From assembly GCA_041391765.1 (NCBI GenBank), contig JAWKNJ010000031.1, positions 4,063-68,062 on the forward strand: 64,000 nt of DNA. Direction: 5' to 3'. This DNA is from SHAN690 sp041391765. Lineage in GTDB: Bacteria > Bacteroidota > Bacteroidia > Flavobacteriales_G > Salibacteraceae. The notes under the pieces were generated by a model. That model had not been told where the DNA came from. It was given only the letters and a program-made list of their open reading frames with translations, and searched no databases. Below, one piece after another: positions 1 through 7,079 of the stretch. Position 1 is the stretch's first letter, and each line of letters starts with the position of its first letter. The position numbers and the translations under genes are program-made.

Positions 1-214
1 ATCCTGGAAGTCCGTGATAGGTTTCTCTGTTTAGGTTCGGGAAAGAGAAAATGCGTTGATTATCATCTCTAGGCATAGTCAACGGAGCGATGTCCCATAG
101 ACTGGAATCGTACTCCGGTACAAACTCAAAGGATGCCAAGCTTCGCTCACTGTCCCAGGCTACCGCACCGAGGGTTTTGCCCCAAAGCTTCACTTCGGCA
201 ATGCTGGTTACCAT
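1..214 (-). CDS. hipA: HipA-type serine/threonine kinase toxin, N-terminal fragment (runs off left edge)
   Basis: Reading leftwards from an ATG at 214, 71 codons are open to the window edge with no stop. The visible part matches the start of HipA proteins: a KLWGKTLGAVAWD strand, then LASFEF, then the IAPLTMP motif typical of the HipA N-terminal domain. HipA proteins are Ser/Thr kinases that phosphorylate glutamyl-tRNA synthetase or other targets and are held inactive by HipB. The ATG overlaps the stop of the upstream HTH gene by 7 nt, the usual hipBA coupling. The catalytic domain lies outside the window, so activity cannot be judged. Confidence 0.85.
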   Translation of the reverse strand, partial: MVTSIAEVKLWGKTLGAVAWDSERSLASFEFVPEYDSSLWDIAPLTMPRDDNQRIFSFPNLNRETYHGLPG

Positions 215-564
215 TCGGAGTCTTTATCGGATTTGGGTGAACGCTTGTGAGATGCGCGCATTCTTTTGGTGCTTTGCTCACGCAACATTTGAAGCGGGCT
301 ACTTTCTGCTTGAGGAATGAACACCTTTAGCTCATGTAACAATTGTAGAGCTCTCAACACTTGAATGAATGTGATCAAATTAACGGCTCTGCCGTTTTCC
401 ATTTGACTCAACGTAGCGCGATCGATGCCTGCTTCTTCGGCCAGTTGTTGCTGCGTTTTGTTTTGGTTTAGACGATTTTGCTTGAGCAGCTCTCCCAATT
501 GAGTAATGATGCGTTCATCGCTCAACGCATACCAGTCTGTGCTGCTTGTTTTATTGTAAACCAT
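208..564 (-). CDS. hipB: HipB-like XRE-family HTH antitoxin
   Basis: 118 aa. Residues about 20-75 form a Cro/C1-type helix-turn-helix (QQQLAEEAGIDRATLSQMENGRA), followed by a leucine-rich stretch and a basic C-tail (RMRASHKRSPKSDKD). Such proteins bind the operator of their own operon and neutralise the partner HipA kinase. The gene directly precedes and overlaps hipA by 7 nt, so the pair is almost certainly co-transcribed and translationally coupled. The AT-rich 83-bp gap to the divergent gene at 648 should hold its promoter/operator. It is longer than minimal HipB proteins because of the C-terminal tail. Confidence 0.85.
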   Translation of the reverse strand: MVYNKTSSTDWYALSDERIITQLGELLKQNRLNQNKTQQQLAEEAGIDRATLSQMENGRAVNLITFIQVLRALQLLHELKVFIPQAESSPLQMLREQSTKRMRASHKRSPKSDKDSEW

Positions 565-647
565 GTTCCATTTTTGATTAGAGAATGGCGATTGAGTTTT
601 AATTTAATGATGTTTAATAATAACATTAAATCCATATAAGCAGATTA

Positions 648-1289
648 ATGTTGTTTAAACACATCAAAAATACAAATTATATGCTTAAATCCACCAAATT
701 CAATACAATGAGTCCATTTGCCACATACAGGTCAGTTTGGGAATACCTATTCGTGCTCAATCTGGGATCAAAGGCAGAACAAGAAATTGTCGCACTTAAA
801 AAGGAACTTCAGAGCAAAATCGGATTATTCCCCAGCGCACACTCCGTACCTCATATCACCATTGGAAATGTCATTCTACAACAAAAGCATGCTGAGATTC
901 TGCTTCAAAGGTTAGACCGACTTTGCCGAAAAACAGAACCATTTCCGGTACACTTAAACAATTTCGAACAATTCACGCAGCGAAACATTTTCGCAAATCC
1001 CGCAAATTCAACCGTCATTGTCGAGTTCATGAAGAAATGCGAACAAGCGTCCCAAGGTTTAGAATTAAAGGCAGCATGGGCACCAAAACAGAAAAAACCG
1101 CATGTGACGATTGCTAGGGGTTTGGGAAATCAATTTGAAGAAGCATGGGAAATGTTTGAAAGCCGAAGTTATGTGGCCGATTTTCAGGTCAATGACCTGA
1201 TCGTCTTGAGACGGTTGCATGGTCAACCATATGAACAAGTGGCTCAATTTCTATTTAAATCTGAGGCAGTTCAGATGAAGTTGTTCTGA
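648..1289 (+). CDS. 2H phosphoesterase / 2'-5' RNA ligase-like protein
   Basis: Up to 213 aa. Two H-x-T-[IV] motifs (PHITIG near residue 66 and PHVTIA near residue 151) are the paired catalytic histidine motifs of the 2H phosphoesterase superfamily (LigT, ThpR, cyclic phosphodiesterases), which act on 2',3'-cyclic or 2'-5' linked phosphates of RNA or nucleotides. Length fits this family. The start is uncertain: ATGs at 648, 681 and 708 are in frame, and the family fold needs only the sequence after about residue 25. It stands alone, divergent from the hipB-like gene. The substrate cannot be predicted. Confidence 0.75.
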   Translation: MLFKHIKNTNYMLKSTKFNTMSPFATYRSVWEYLFVLNLGSKAEQEIVALKKELQSKIGLFPSAHSVPHITIGNVILQQKHAEILLQRLDRLCRKTEPFPVHLNNFEQFTQRNIFANPANSTVIVEFMKKCEQASQGLELKAAWAPKQKKPHVTIARGLGNQFEEAWEMFESRSYVADFQVNDLIVLRRLHGQPYEQVAQFLFKSEAVQMKLF

Positions 1290-1311
1290 TTTTCAAACTC
1301 ATACACAGAAC

Positions 1312-1351
1312 TTGCGTCTTTTCCACCCTTCTACAGTCTATCAGGGTGAAC
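1312..1351 (+). promoter_or_regulatory. Candidate ECF-type promoter, copy 1
   Basis: TTGCGTCTTTTCCACCC and TATCAGGGTGAAC are identical in both repeat copies, while the stretch between them has drifted. Two conserved blocks with a variable spacer are what a sigma-factor -35/-10 pair would leave. It does not resemble the Bacteroidota housekeeping box, so an alternative sigma, perhaps the SigZ-like factor at 4192, is inferred. Confidence 0.35.
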
Positions 1352-1433
1352 ATTAAAAATTCAGAACTCATGAAAGACGAAAGCAAAGACTGCAATTGCA
1401 ATAACAACAACGGAGGCGGCTCTTGCTGCTCAG
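1312..1433 (+). repeat. 122-bp direct repeat, copy 1
   Basis: Aligns without gaps to 4002-4123 at a constant offset of 2690 bp. I count 6 mismatches, five of them clustered in a 12-nt stretch at 1327-1338. The repeat covers a putative promoter, the leader and the first 21 codons of a Cys-rich micropeptide gene. The copy stops before the CCCC tail and terminator present in copy 2, so it looks like a truncated duplicate. Confidence 0.9.
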
Positions 1434-1438
1434 AATGA
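1370..1438 (+). CDS. Cys-rich micropeptide, 22 aa (copy 1, truncated)
   Basis: ATG at 1370 to TGA at 1436-1438. The peptide begins MKDESKDCNCNNNNGGGSCC and ends SE. It shares its first 21 residues with the 26-aa peptide at 4060 and the same leader (TCAGAACTC just before ATG). Four cysteines arranged CxC and CC suggest metal binding or redox chemistry. No known family is recognised. Conservation of the coding start and of upstream blocks supports a real gene, but such a small one may have been duplicated passively with its promoter. Confidence 0.5.
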   Translation: MKDESKDCNCNNNNGGGSCCSE

Positions 1439-1543
1439 TGATTTGATAAATACATCTAACCCATATTTTATTCAAGATAATAGGGAACCTCATTTAAGTT
1501 GTCCGGTTTCTAGCTTTTCGATTGACATTCCGAAAAGCAATAC

Positions 1544-2065
1544 ATGAATGCAACCACATACGTCACCGTAAATGGTGGCACAACCATCCGCTCCACCGCT
1601 TTGATCAGCAGAAACTGCAACGAGGTCTGGAACATTGTTTCGGATCCTGGAAACATCGTTCGGTTTCACCCGCTCATCAAACATTCAGAGTGTATTAGTA
1701 AGAATAAATCGGGTATCGGTTCAGAACGCCTGTGTAAGCTACTGCCTATGGGCGAGATGATTGAACAAGCTACGGAATGGAAAGAAGGACAGGGATACAC
1801 CATGCTTGTGAAGGGAGGTAAGATGATGCCTCCGGTCAAGTTTATGAAGGGCGCACTCAGCTTAGATCACAGAGAAGGCCGGTGCTTGGTGAGCTTCGAG
1901 TTTAGTTACAAGCTAAAAGGTGGTTTCTTAGGGGCATTGATGGATCGTTTTATGATTCGACCTCAATTCAGAAAGGCACCTCCGAAATACGTGTTGGGCC
2001 TAAAATACTATGCAGAGAACGGCAGGAAAATCAGCAAGAAGGAATTGGCTCAACTTGGATTTTGA
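1544..2065 (+). CDS. SRPBCC-family (polyketide cyclase/START-like) protein
   Basis: 173 aa. The TTIRSTALISRNCNEVWNIV segment (residues 13-32), followed by DPGNIVRFHPLI and a MPPVKFMKGALSLD strand region, matches the SRPBCC helix-grip fold, which binds hydrophobic ligands in a central cavity. No catalytic residues can be assigned. It lies downstream of micropeptide copy 1 in the same direction and may share its promoter. It is convergent with the sigma gene below, with 3' ends overlapping by 16 bp. The C-terminal KYVLGLKYYAENG region is typical of Bacteroidota members. Confidence 0.65.
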   Translation: MNATTYVTVNGGTTIRSTALISRNCNEVWNIVSDPGNIVRFHPLIKHSECISKNKSGIGSERLCKLLPMGEMIEQATEWKEGQGYTMLVKGGKMMPPVKFMKGALSLDHREGRCLVSFEFSYKLKGGFLGALMDRFMIRPQFRKAPPKYVLGLKYYAENGRKISKKELAQLGF

Positions 2066-3285
2066 AGCTTGGCCAATCTGGACTCAATCACTGATTTGAC
2101 GTAAACGCTTGGACAGGTGTCAACGGACCTTTGATAATGCATTGCTGCATCAAGAGGCTTTTCATTTTCCAGAAAATAGCCATGAACCGCATGGAGGAGG
2201 TATGCATTGGTTGGTTTGGACGAAGACATAAGAGGCTGGAGTTTTTCCATCGCTTCATCCGTATTCCCGGCCATGTGTTGGGCCACGAGTCTATTCAATC
2301 TGACTGCATAGGATGGCTCAAGATTTTCCAGGATAATGTAGTAATGAAGAATTTGTGGCCAATTGATGAGTTGCATGGAGAGAGCAATGCAGTACTCAGA
2401 TGCTATGCCGGCTTTGAGGTGGTAACTGCTTAATGTACCGGATTGAGACTTTTCTAACCAGTGCATTGCTTCGCTAATCAATTCGTTATCCCAATTTTCT
2501 CGCTCCTGATGGAGAAAAAGAATGGGTAAACCGTCATGATCCAATCGCGCATCGAATCGGGCTGCGTGAAACAGCATCAGAGCGAGCAGCGCTTTGGCTT
2601 CGGACGATTCAGGGTAAGCTTCAATGAGTAGCCGGCATAAACGGATGGCCTCCAGACATAGATCTTCGCGGATCACTTGATCAGAACCGGACGAGAAATA
2701 TCCCTCGTTGAAGAGCAAATAGACCGTTTGATAAACGCTGGAAAGTCGTGGATGTAGATCGGTGTCATCAGGGATTTCAAAGCGAATCTCGCCCTGTCTG
2801 AAAGCAGCCTTCGCCCTGTAAAGTCGCTTCTCAATACTAGCTTCGGACGATTGCAATGCAGACGCAATCTCTTTTATTCCAAACCCGCACAAGGTTCTCA
2901 AAGCCAGTGAAATTTGCTGTTCTGATGGAAGTGAAGGGTGACAGCAGGTGAAGATCATTCTCAGTTGTTGATCCTGGATCGCGTTGTGTGTAAAGTCAGG
3001 TTCAAACCGAATTTCTTGTTCTGATTTCCAACCATGGCTTACATGAGATTCAAATACGCTTTTCCTCCTTAGTCGATTAATAGCTTTTTTTCTGGCCACA
3101 TCGGTCAGCCATGCATCAGGATTGCGAGGCAGTCCTGATTGCTCCCAAGACATAAGGGCTGTTTCCAAGGTGTCATTTACTATGTCTTCAGCATCTTCCA
3201 AATGATCTAACCCGAATTGATAGACCAGCCAAGGAACGAGTCGGGAAAAACTGTGGCGGAAAAAATGATCGGGTAAGTCTGTCAT
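2050..3285 (-). CDS. ECF sigma factor with C-terminal DUF6596/TPR-like domain
   Basis: 411 aa. Region 2 (HSFSRLVPWLVYQFGLDHLEDAEDIVNDTLETAL) and region 4 (FGIKEIASALQSSEASIEKRLYRAK) are at the N-terminus. A long helical C-terminal extension with NEGYFSS, EAIRLCRL, AYPESSEAKALLALMLFHAAR and RLNRLVA is typical of the ECF group that pairs with YCII/DGPF proteins. The extension replaces an anti-sigma factor in this group. The ATG overlaps the stop of the YCII gene (ATGA), so both are one operon with the TfoX-like gene. Target promoters are not evident. Confidence 0.85.
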   Translation of the reverse strand: MTDLPDHFFRHSFSRLVPWLVYQFGLDHLEDAEDIVNDTLETALMSWEQSGLPRNPDAWLTDVARKKAINRLRRKSVFESHVSHGWKSEQEIRFEPDFTHNAIQDQQLRMIFTCCHPSLPSEQQISLALRTLCGFGIKEIASALQSSEASIEKRLYRAKAAFRQGEIRFEIPDDTDLHPRLSSVYQTVYLLFNEGYFSSGSDQVIREDLCLEAIRLCRLLIEAYPESSEAKALLALMLFHAARFDARLDHDGLPILFLHQERENWDNELISEAMHWLEKSQSGTLSSYHLKAGIASEYCIALSMQLINWPQILHYYIILENLEPSYAVRLNRLVAQHMAGNTDEAMEKLQPLMSSSKPTNAYLLHAVHGYFLENEKPLDAAMHYQRSVDTCPSVYVKSVIESRLAKLQNPS

Positions 3286-3614
3286 TGACCGGGTGGAATA
3301 AGCGGTCTGACGAAGATGTCAAAGTGTTCGGTGAGTGGACATTCCATGGCTATGCGAATAGCATCTTTTAAGTTCTCGGCAAGGATCACCGTGAAGCCGG
3401 CAATGATTTCCTTGGCCTCCAGGAAAGGTCCGTCCATCTCTACATGATCTGATCCTTGAATTTTAGCACCCACGGGTTTCAAGCGCTGGGCGCTCACATG
3501 TCGCTCACCAAGTTCATTTGCCCAATGACGGTACGCTTCTAAGCGTTTTTGCAATTCTTCGGGCGAGTAGTCCAGCTGATGCTTGCCCTTCATAAGTAGC
3601 ATGAACTCTTTCAT
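3282..3614 (-). CDS. YCII-related (DGPF-type) protein
   Basis: 110 aa. It carries the YCII signature set: KEFMLLMKG at the start, a helix with LEAYRHWANELG, the DGPFLEAKEIIAGF motif (the DGPF name motif) and CPLTEHFDIFVRP at the end. This family has a ferredoxin-like fold and is regularly encoded next to ECF sigma factors of the type downstream; its biochemical role is unresolved. ATGA overlaps join it to the sigma gene (3285) and to the TfoX-like gene (3611). Confidence 0.85.
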   Translation of the reverse strand: MKEFMLLMKGKHQLDYSPEELQKRLEAYRHWANELGERHVSAQRLKPVGAKIQGSDHVEMDGPFLEAKEIIAGFTVILAENLKDAIRIAMECPLTEHFDIFVRPLIPPGQ

Positions 3615-3952
3615 CGCCCTGTTGATTTCATTAGCTCATAAGCCACGTTGGCGAAAGCCTGCCAATGTTGATGATCATCCTCGTGAACCTCATACCAACC
3701 CCTCAACGGTCCTTTGTTTTTGAATGGGTTGAATTCTGTGACCGCAATGGATCGATTTGGAAGGTTTTCAATGCTTCCAAACTTAAATACCATGTTTCCC
3801 TTTTTGGATTGAAATGCAAAAACCTTCCCACTCAGAGTGATGGCAGGTGAACTCATCATGTTTCCCTCATGGACTCCGTCAAAAGAGCAAAGCGATTCTA
3901 GAATCTCGATAAATGTTGGATGCAAATTGGTCATGCTTTTATCCACGGTCAA
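3611..3952 (-). CDS. TfoX N-terminal-domain-like protein
   Basis: 113 aa. Features: MMSSPAITLSGKVFAFQSKKGNMVFKFG, then EFNPFKNKGPLRGWYEV and WQAFANVAYELM. The order metal-free beta core, KMVFKLG-like strand, basic-glycine-tryptophan turn and C-terminal helix fits small TfoX/Sxy N-domain proteins that often sit beside YCII/ECF genes. It is first in the three-gene operon. An internal ATG at 3934 is an alternative start. Assignment rests on overall pattern rather than on a catalytic motif. Confidence 0.55.
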   Translation of the reverse strand: MTVDKSMTNLHPTFIEILESLCSFDGVHEGNMMSSPAITLSGKVFAFQSKKGNMVFKFGSIENLPNRSIAVTEFNPFKNKGPLRGWYEVHEDDHQHWQAFANVAYELMKSTGR

Positions 3953-4001
3953 ATTAAGCGTGTAAAACCGGACATCCGGAATTGGAGATATGAAATAAAT
4001 T

Positions 4002-4041
4002 TTGCGTCTTTTCCACCCCTACTCAGTTTATCAGGGTGAAC
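4002..4041 (+). promoter_or_regulatory. Candidate ECF-type promoter, copy 2
   Basis: Same two conserved blocks as at 1312-1351 (TTGCGTCTTTTCCACCC; TATCAGGGTGAAC) with a diverged spacer. It lies 20 nt upstream of micropeptide copy 2 and about 150 nt upstream of the SigZ-like gene, which would suit an autoregulated sigma operon. Inference only. Confidence 0.35.
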
Positions 4042-4123
4042 ATTAAAAATTCAGAACTCATGAAAGACGAAAGCAAAGACTGCAATTGCAATAACAACAA
4101 CGGAGGTGGCTCTTGCTGCTCAG
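4002..4123 (+). repeat. 122-bp direct repeat, copy 2
   Basis: Partner of 1312-1433. The two copies flank a 2.6-kb segment with the SRPBCC gene and the ECF operon. Copy 2 is the complete locus because it continues into the peptide's Cys tail, a terminator and the sigma gene. This suggests that the flanked segment was inserted beside, or arose through, a duplication of the micropeptide start. Confidence 0.9.
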
Positions 4124-4140
4124 GATGTTGCTGCTGCTAA
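4060..4140 (+). CDS. Cys-rich micropeptide, 26 aa (copy 2, complete)
   Basis: ATG at 4060 to TAA at 4138-4140. It starts like copy 1 (MKDESKDCNCNNNNGGGSCC) and ends SGCCCC: eight cysteines in 26 residues, with Asn and Gly runs between. That composition suggests a metal-chelating or redox-active peptide. A strong terminator follows 7 nt after the stop, so the peptide can be made from its own short transcript. The sigma factor immediately downstream also has a Cys-rich end, which hints at a shared redox/metal signal. No family recognised. Confidence 0.6.
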   Translation: MKDESKDCNCNNNNGGGSCCSGCCCC

Positions 4141-4147
4141 ATCATTG

Positions 4148-4177
4148 ACCCGCCCTTCATTCGAGGGCGGGTTTTTT
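4148..4177 (+). terminator. Rho-independent terminator/attenuator before sigma gene
   Basis: Perfect 9-bp stem ACCCGCCCT/AGGGCGGGT with a 7-nt loop followed by a T6 run. It sits only 14 nt before the sigma-factor ATG at 4192. Unless the sigma gene has its own promoter inside this gap, it can be expressed only by read-through, so this may set the peptide-to-sigma ratio. Confidence 0.85.
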
Positions 4178-4191
4178 AATTTTGAACAAGC

Positions 4192-4725
4192 ATGAGCACA
4201 GAGCAGATATGGCGGGAGTATTCGGATCATGTGTTGCGCTACTTTCAATCTAAGGTCCATGATAAGGATGTGGCCGAAGATTTGCGACAGGAAGTGTTTT
4301 TGAAAGTTCATCAGCACTTGAATTCGCTCAAAGACCAGCAAAAGGTCGATCATTGGCTCCGCGTGGTGACTCGCAATGCCGTGGTTGATTATTGGAAATC
4401 GAAGGGAAAGCACATTGATGAGCCTTCGCTACAACTGGAACGAGACACACAATTCGACCATTTGGCTAACCAGTGCGTCAATCGCATGATCACCACCCTG
4501 CCCGATAAATATGCTGAGCCACTAAGATTGAGTGATATCGAAGGCATCAAACAAGAAGATATCGCTGATCAATTGGGATTGAGTTATTCAGCCACCAAGT
4601 CAAGAATTCAACGGGGAAGGGTGATGCTGAAGGAAGCATTGACAGCTTGCTGCAAGGTTCAAGTCAATGTGCGCAACGAATTGGTGGATGCCGATTGCCA
4701 AGGCGATTGCCACCCAAAGAACTAG
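4192..4725 (+). CDS. ECF sigma factor, SigZ-like, with Cys-containing C-terminus
   Basis: 177 aa. Region 2: WREYSDHVLRYFQSKVHDKDVAEDLRQEVFLKV (residues 7-39), with the VVDYWKSKGK element typical of SigZ. Region 4: LSDIEGIKQEDIADQLGLSYSATKSRIQRGR. The C-terminal tail has ACCKVQ and then DCQGDC, a feature of SigZ-type factors that may sense metal or redox state. No anti-sigma gene adjoins. No Shine-Dalgarno-like sequence precedes the ATG, and a terminator lies directly upstream. The next gene (4764) is in the same direction but has its own promoter candidate. Confidence 0.85.
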   Translation: MSTEQIWREYSDHVLRYFQSKVHDKDVAEDLRQEVFLKVHQHLNSLKDQQKVDHWLRVVTRNAVVDYWKSKGKHIDEPSLQLERDTQFDHLANQCVNRMITTLPDKYAEPLRLSDIEGIKQEDIADQLGLSYSATKSRIQRGRVMLKEALTACCKVQVNVRNELVDADCQGDCHPKN

Positions 4726-4727
4726 GC

Positions 4728-4758
4728 TTTTGTAAGAAGGCGGGTAATCTTACTTTTA
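4728..4758 (+). promoter_or_regulatory. Bacteroidota-type promoter candidate for the first phosphatase gene
   Basis: TTTTG (4728-4732) and TACTTTTA (4751-4758) are 18 nt apart, close to the Bacteroidota consensus TTTG-N19-TAnnTTTG (last base A instead of G). Transcription would start at or next to the ATG at 4764, giving a nearly leaderless mRNA. Confidence 0.4.
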
Positions 4759-4763
4759 CTCGC

Positions 4764-6995
4764 ATGAAGCTGCGGGTCATTTGGGGATTGGTTCTTGCCC
4801 TATTGTTCTGTGTTGGACAAACGCAGGTAAATGTGGACAGCCTCCAAACCGTATTACAAAATACCAAGGGAGCCGATCGACTCAAACTCATCGAAGACAT
4901 TGCATTTGGTGTCAATGATCCGATTTTAAAAAAGAAGTGGGGTAAACGTCTAATTGATGAGGCAAAAGAGCAAGGAGCGGATCTTGAACAAGGCCTTGGT
5001 CATCACTACATAGCCGCTGCGCTGTCTGCTGAAGGCGATGCCGTTGCCTCCAACCAGGAACGCTATCAAGCGATTGAAATATTCAAATCCATCAATCGCA
5101 AAGACAAGATGGCAAGGCAGTACCTCAGCATTGGAAACAATCTTGCCGATTTGGGGTTGTATGACAGTGCTTTAGCGATCTACTCAACCGCTAGAGATTT
5201 GGCACAAGAATCCAATGACTCTACCGCGCTGTCCGGAGCTTTTTTGAACATCAGCACAATCTATCATGAACGAGGGGAGGGCGAGAAGGAGCTCGAGTAC
5301 TTGATTAAAGCAAGCAAGCTGGCGGAATCGATGCAAAACCATGATCAGCATGCGGTCATCATCTTCAATATTGGGGTTTTCTACCTGGAAGCAGGTGATC
5401 AGATAAAGGCGGTTGAGCAGCTGCATCGTGCCATGGCACTGTATCGCTCGCAGGAAAATTTATATGGCGAGGCGAGTTGCTACACGTTCATGGCTCAGAT
5501 GAAATTTGAGGAAGATGAGTTTGACTCGGCCATGCACTATCTGGATATGGCAGCAGAGAATTATCGAAAGGTGGGAGACATGTCCAGAATGGCCTACATC
5601 ACACTCAATCAAGGCCAGACGTTGGCGCAAGCTGGAGATATTGCAAAAGCTGAAACGAAACTTCGTTATGCGCTGCAAGTCTTTCGCGAATTAGGCGAGA
5701 ATCACTACATCGCTTCTGCGCTGCAATCGATTTCGAATATTCATCGGTTTAAGGGAGAGTGGGATAAAGCAATTTCGACATTAGAGGCTGCCATCCACAT
5801 TATGGAGGAAATGAAGGTCTTGAATGACCTGTGGAATTGGTACAAAGAATTAGCCGAGCTGTATGATGAAAAAGGCGATTACAAAGCCGCGTATGAGGCC
5901 ATGGAGATGCATTCTCAGTACGGTGACTCCTTGCAGGCAAGCAATAAGCAAGAGGCCATTCAGGAGATGGAGGCGAAGTATCAAAACGAAATGAAGCAGC
6001 TCGAAATAGAAAACCTTGAAAAGGAAAAGTCGCTTCAGCAAGCTCGATTAGAACGTGAAGCCTCACAACGCATGTTGCTCATCGGGGGATTGATTGTAGC
6101 CCTGATTTTGATCGTCTTGGTAGGATATGGATTCATTATCAAGCAGAGGGATAATAGGACCATACGAGCTCAAAAAGACGAAGTGGAAACTCAGCGAGAC
6201 GAGATTCAATGGCAACATACACAGCTGGAGGAAAAGAATTGTGAAATCACTGATTCCATCACCTATGCGAAACGCATACAGGATGCCATCCTTCCGCCAT
6301 TGAAGGAAGTGAAAGCAGCGCTTGGAGATTGCTTTGTGTTGTACAAGCCCAAAGACATCGTTGCCGGTGATTTTTACTGGCTACATCAAGCAGGTGACCA
6401 GGTCATATTTGCTGTTGCAGATTGTACGGGGCACGGTGTTCCGGGTGCTATGGTGAGCGTGGTTTGTCACAACGCATTGAACCGCGCTGTTCGTGAGTTT
6501 GGATTCACAAAACCATCTCAAATCCTTGACAAAACCTTAGAGTTGGTGGTTCAGCAGTTTGCTAAGAATGAAGCCGAAATCAAGGACGGAATGGACATCG
6601 CGCTGTGCACTTGGAATAGGTCAACGAACGATCTGCAATACGCAGGTGCCAATAACCCGCTATGGATCGTTAGACAGGATGCAGAAGATGTAGAAGAATA
6701 TAAGGCAACAAAACAACCCATCGGCAAGTACGCCAATCCGGTGCCTTATGATAACAATGAATTGAAACTGAGCCCAGGAGATTCACTGTATGTATTCAGT
6801 GACGGTTTCCCGGATCAATTTGGCGGCATCAATGGAAAGAAGCTCAAGTCAAAAGCATTTAAGGAACTACTTCTTGCCGTCAACCTACGCTCCATGGACG
6901 AGCAGCGCCTAGCCATCGATCGTCACTTCGAGGATTGGAGAGGCCAACACGAGCAGATTGATGACGTCTGCGTCATCGGTCTTAGGGTCAGTTAG
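4764..6995 (+). CDS. TPR sensor-SpoIIE/PP2C serine phosphatase (paralogue 1 of 4)
   Basis: 743 aa from the ATG at 4764, chosen because it gives a signal peptide (MKLRVIWGLVLALLFCVGQTQ). Residues about 25-420 are tetratricopeptide repeats, predicted outside the inner membrane. A coiled coil and a membrane segment (about 437-459) follow, then a cytoplasmic coiled coil and a PP2C/SpoIIE phosphatase (from about 508). Metal-binding motifs are complete: VAGDFYW, ADCTGHGVPGA, DGMDIAL, FSDGFPDQF and QIDDVCVIG. Such enzymes dephosphorylate Ser/Thr-phosphorylated anti-anti-sigma or other proteins in response to the attached sensor. Three paralogues follow directly. The substrate is not in the window. 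Confidence 0.9.
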   Translation: MKLRVIWGLVLALLFCVGQTQVNVDSLQTVLQNTKGADRLKLIEDIAFGVNDPILKKKWGKRLIDEAKEQGADLEQGLGHHYIAAALSAEGDAVASNQERYQAIEIFKSINRKDKMARQYLSIGNNLADLGLYDSALAIYSTARDLAQESNDSTALSGAFLNISTIYHERGEGEKELEYLIKASKLAESMQNHDQHAVIIFNIGVFYLEAGDQIKAVEQLHRAMALYRSQENLYGEASCYTFMAQMKFEEDEFDSAMHYLDMAAENYRKVGDMSRMAYITLNQGQTLAQAGDIAKAETKLRYALQVFRELGENHYIASALQSISNIHRFKGEWDKAISTLEAAIHIMEEMKVLNDLWNWYKELAELYDEKGDYKAAYEAMEMHSQYGDSLQASNKQEAIQEMEAKYQNEMKQLEIENLEKEKSLQQARLEREASQRMLLIGGLIVALILIVLVGYGFIIKQRDNRTIRAQKDEVETQRDEIQWQHTQLEEKNCEITDSITYAKRIQDAILPPLKEVKAALGDCFVLYKPKDIVAGDFYWLHQAGDQVIFAVADCTGHGVPGAMVSVVCHNALNRAVREFGFTKPSQILDKTLELVVQQFAKNEAEIKDGMDIALCTWNRSTNDLQYAGANNPLWIVRQDAEDVEEYKATKQPIGKYANPVPYDNNELKLSPGDSLYVFSDGFPDQFGGINGKKLKSKAFKELLLAVNLRSMDEQRLAIDRHFEDWRGQHEQIDDVCVIGLRVS

Positions 6996-7079
6996 CGACC
7001 GAAAAGACGCTTGTTCAGTCAACTTCTAGAATTAAAAAAATCCACTAGTCTTGTCATTGATTGAATAAAATCAACCTTC

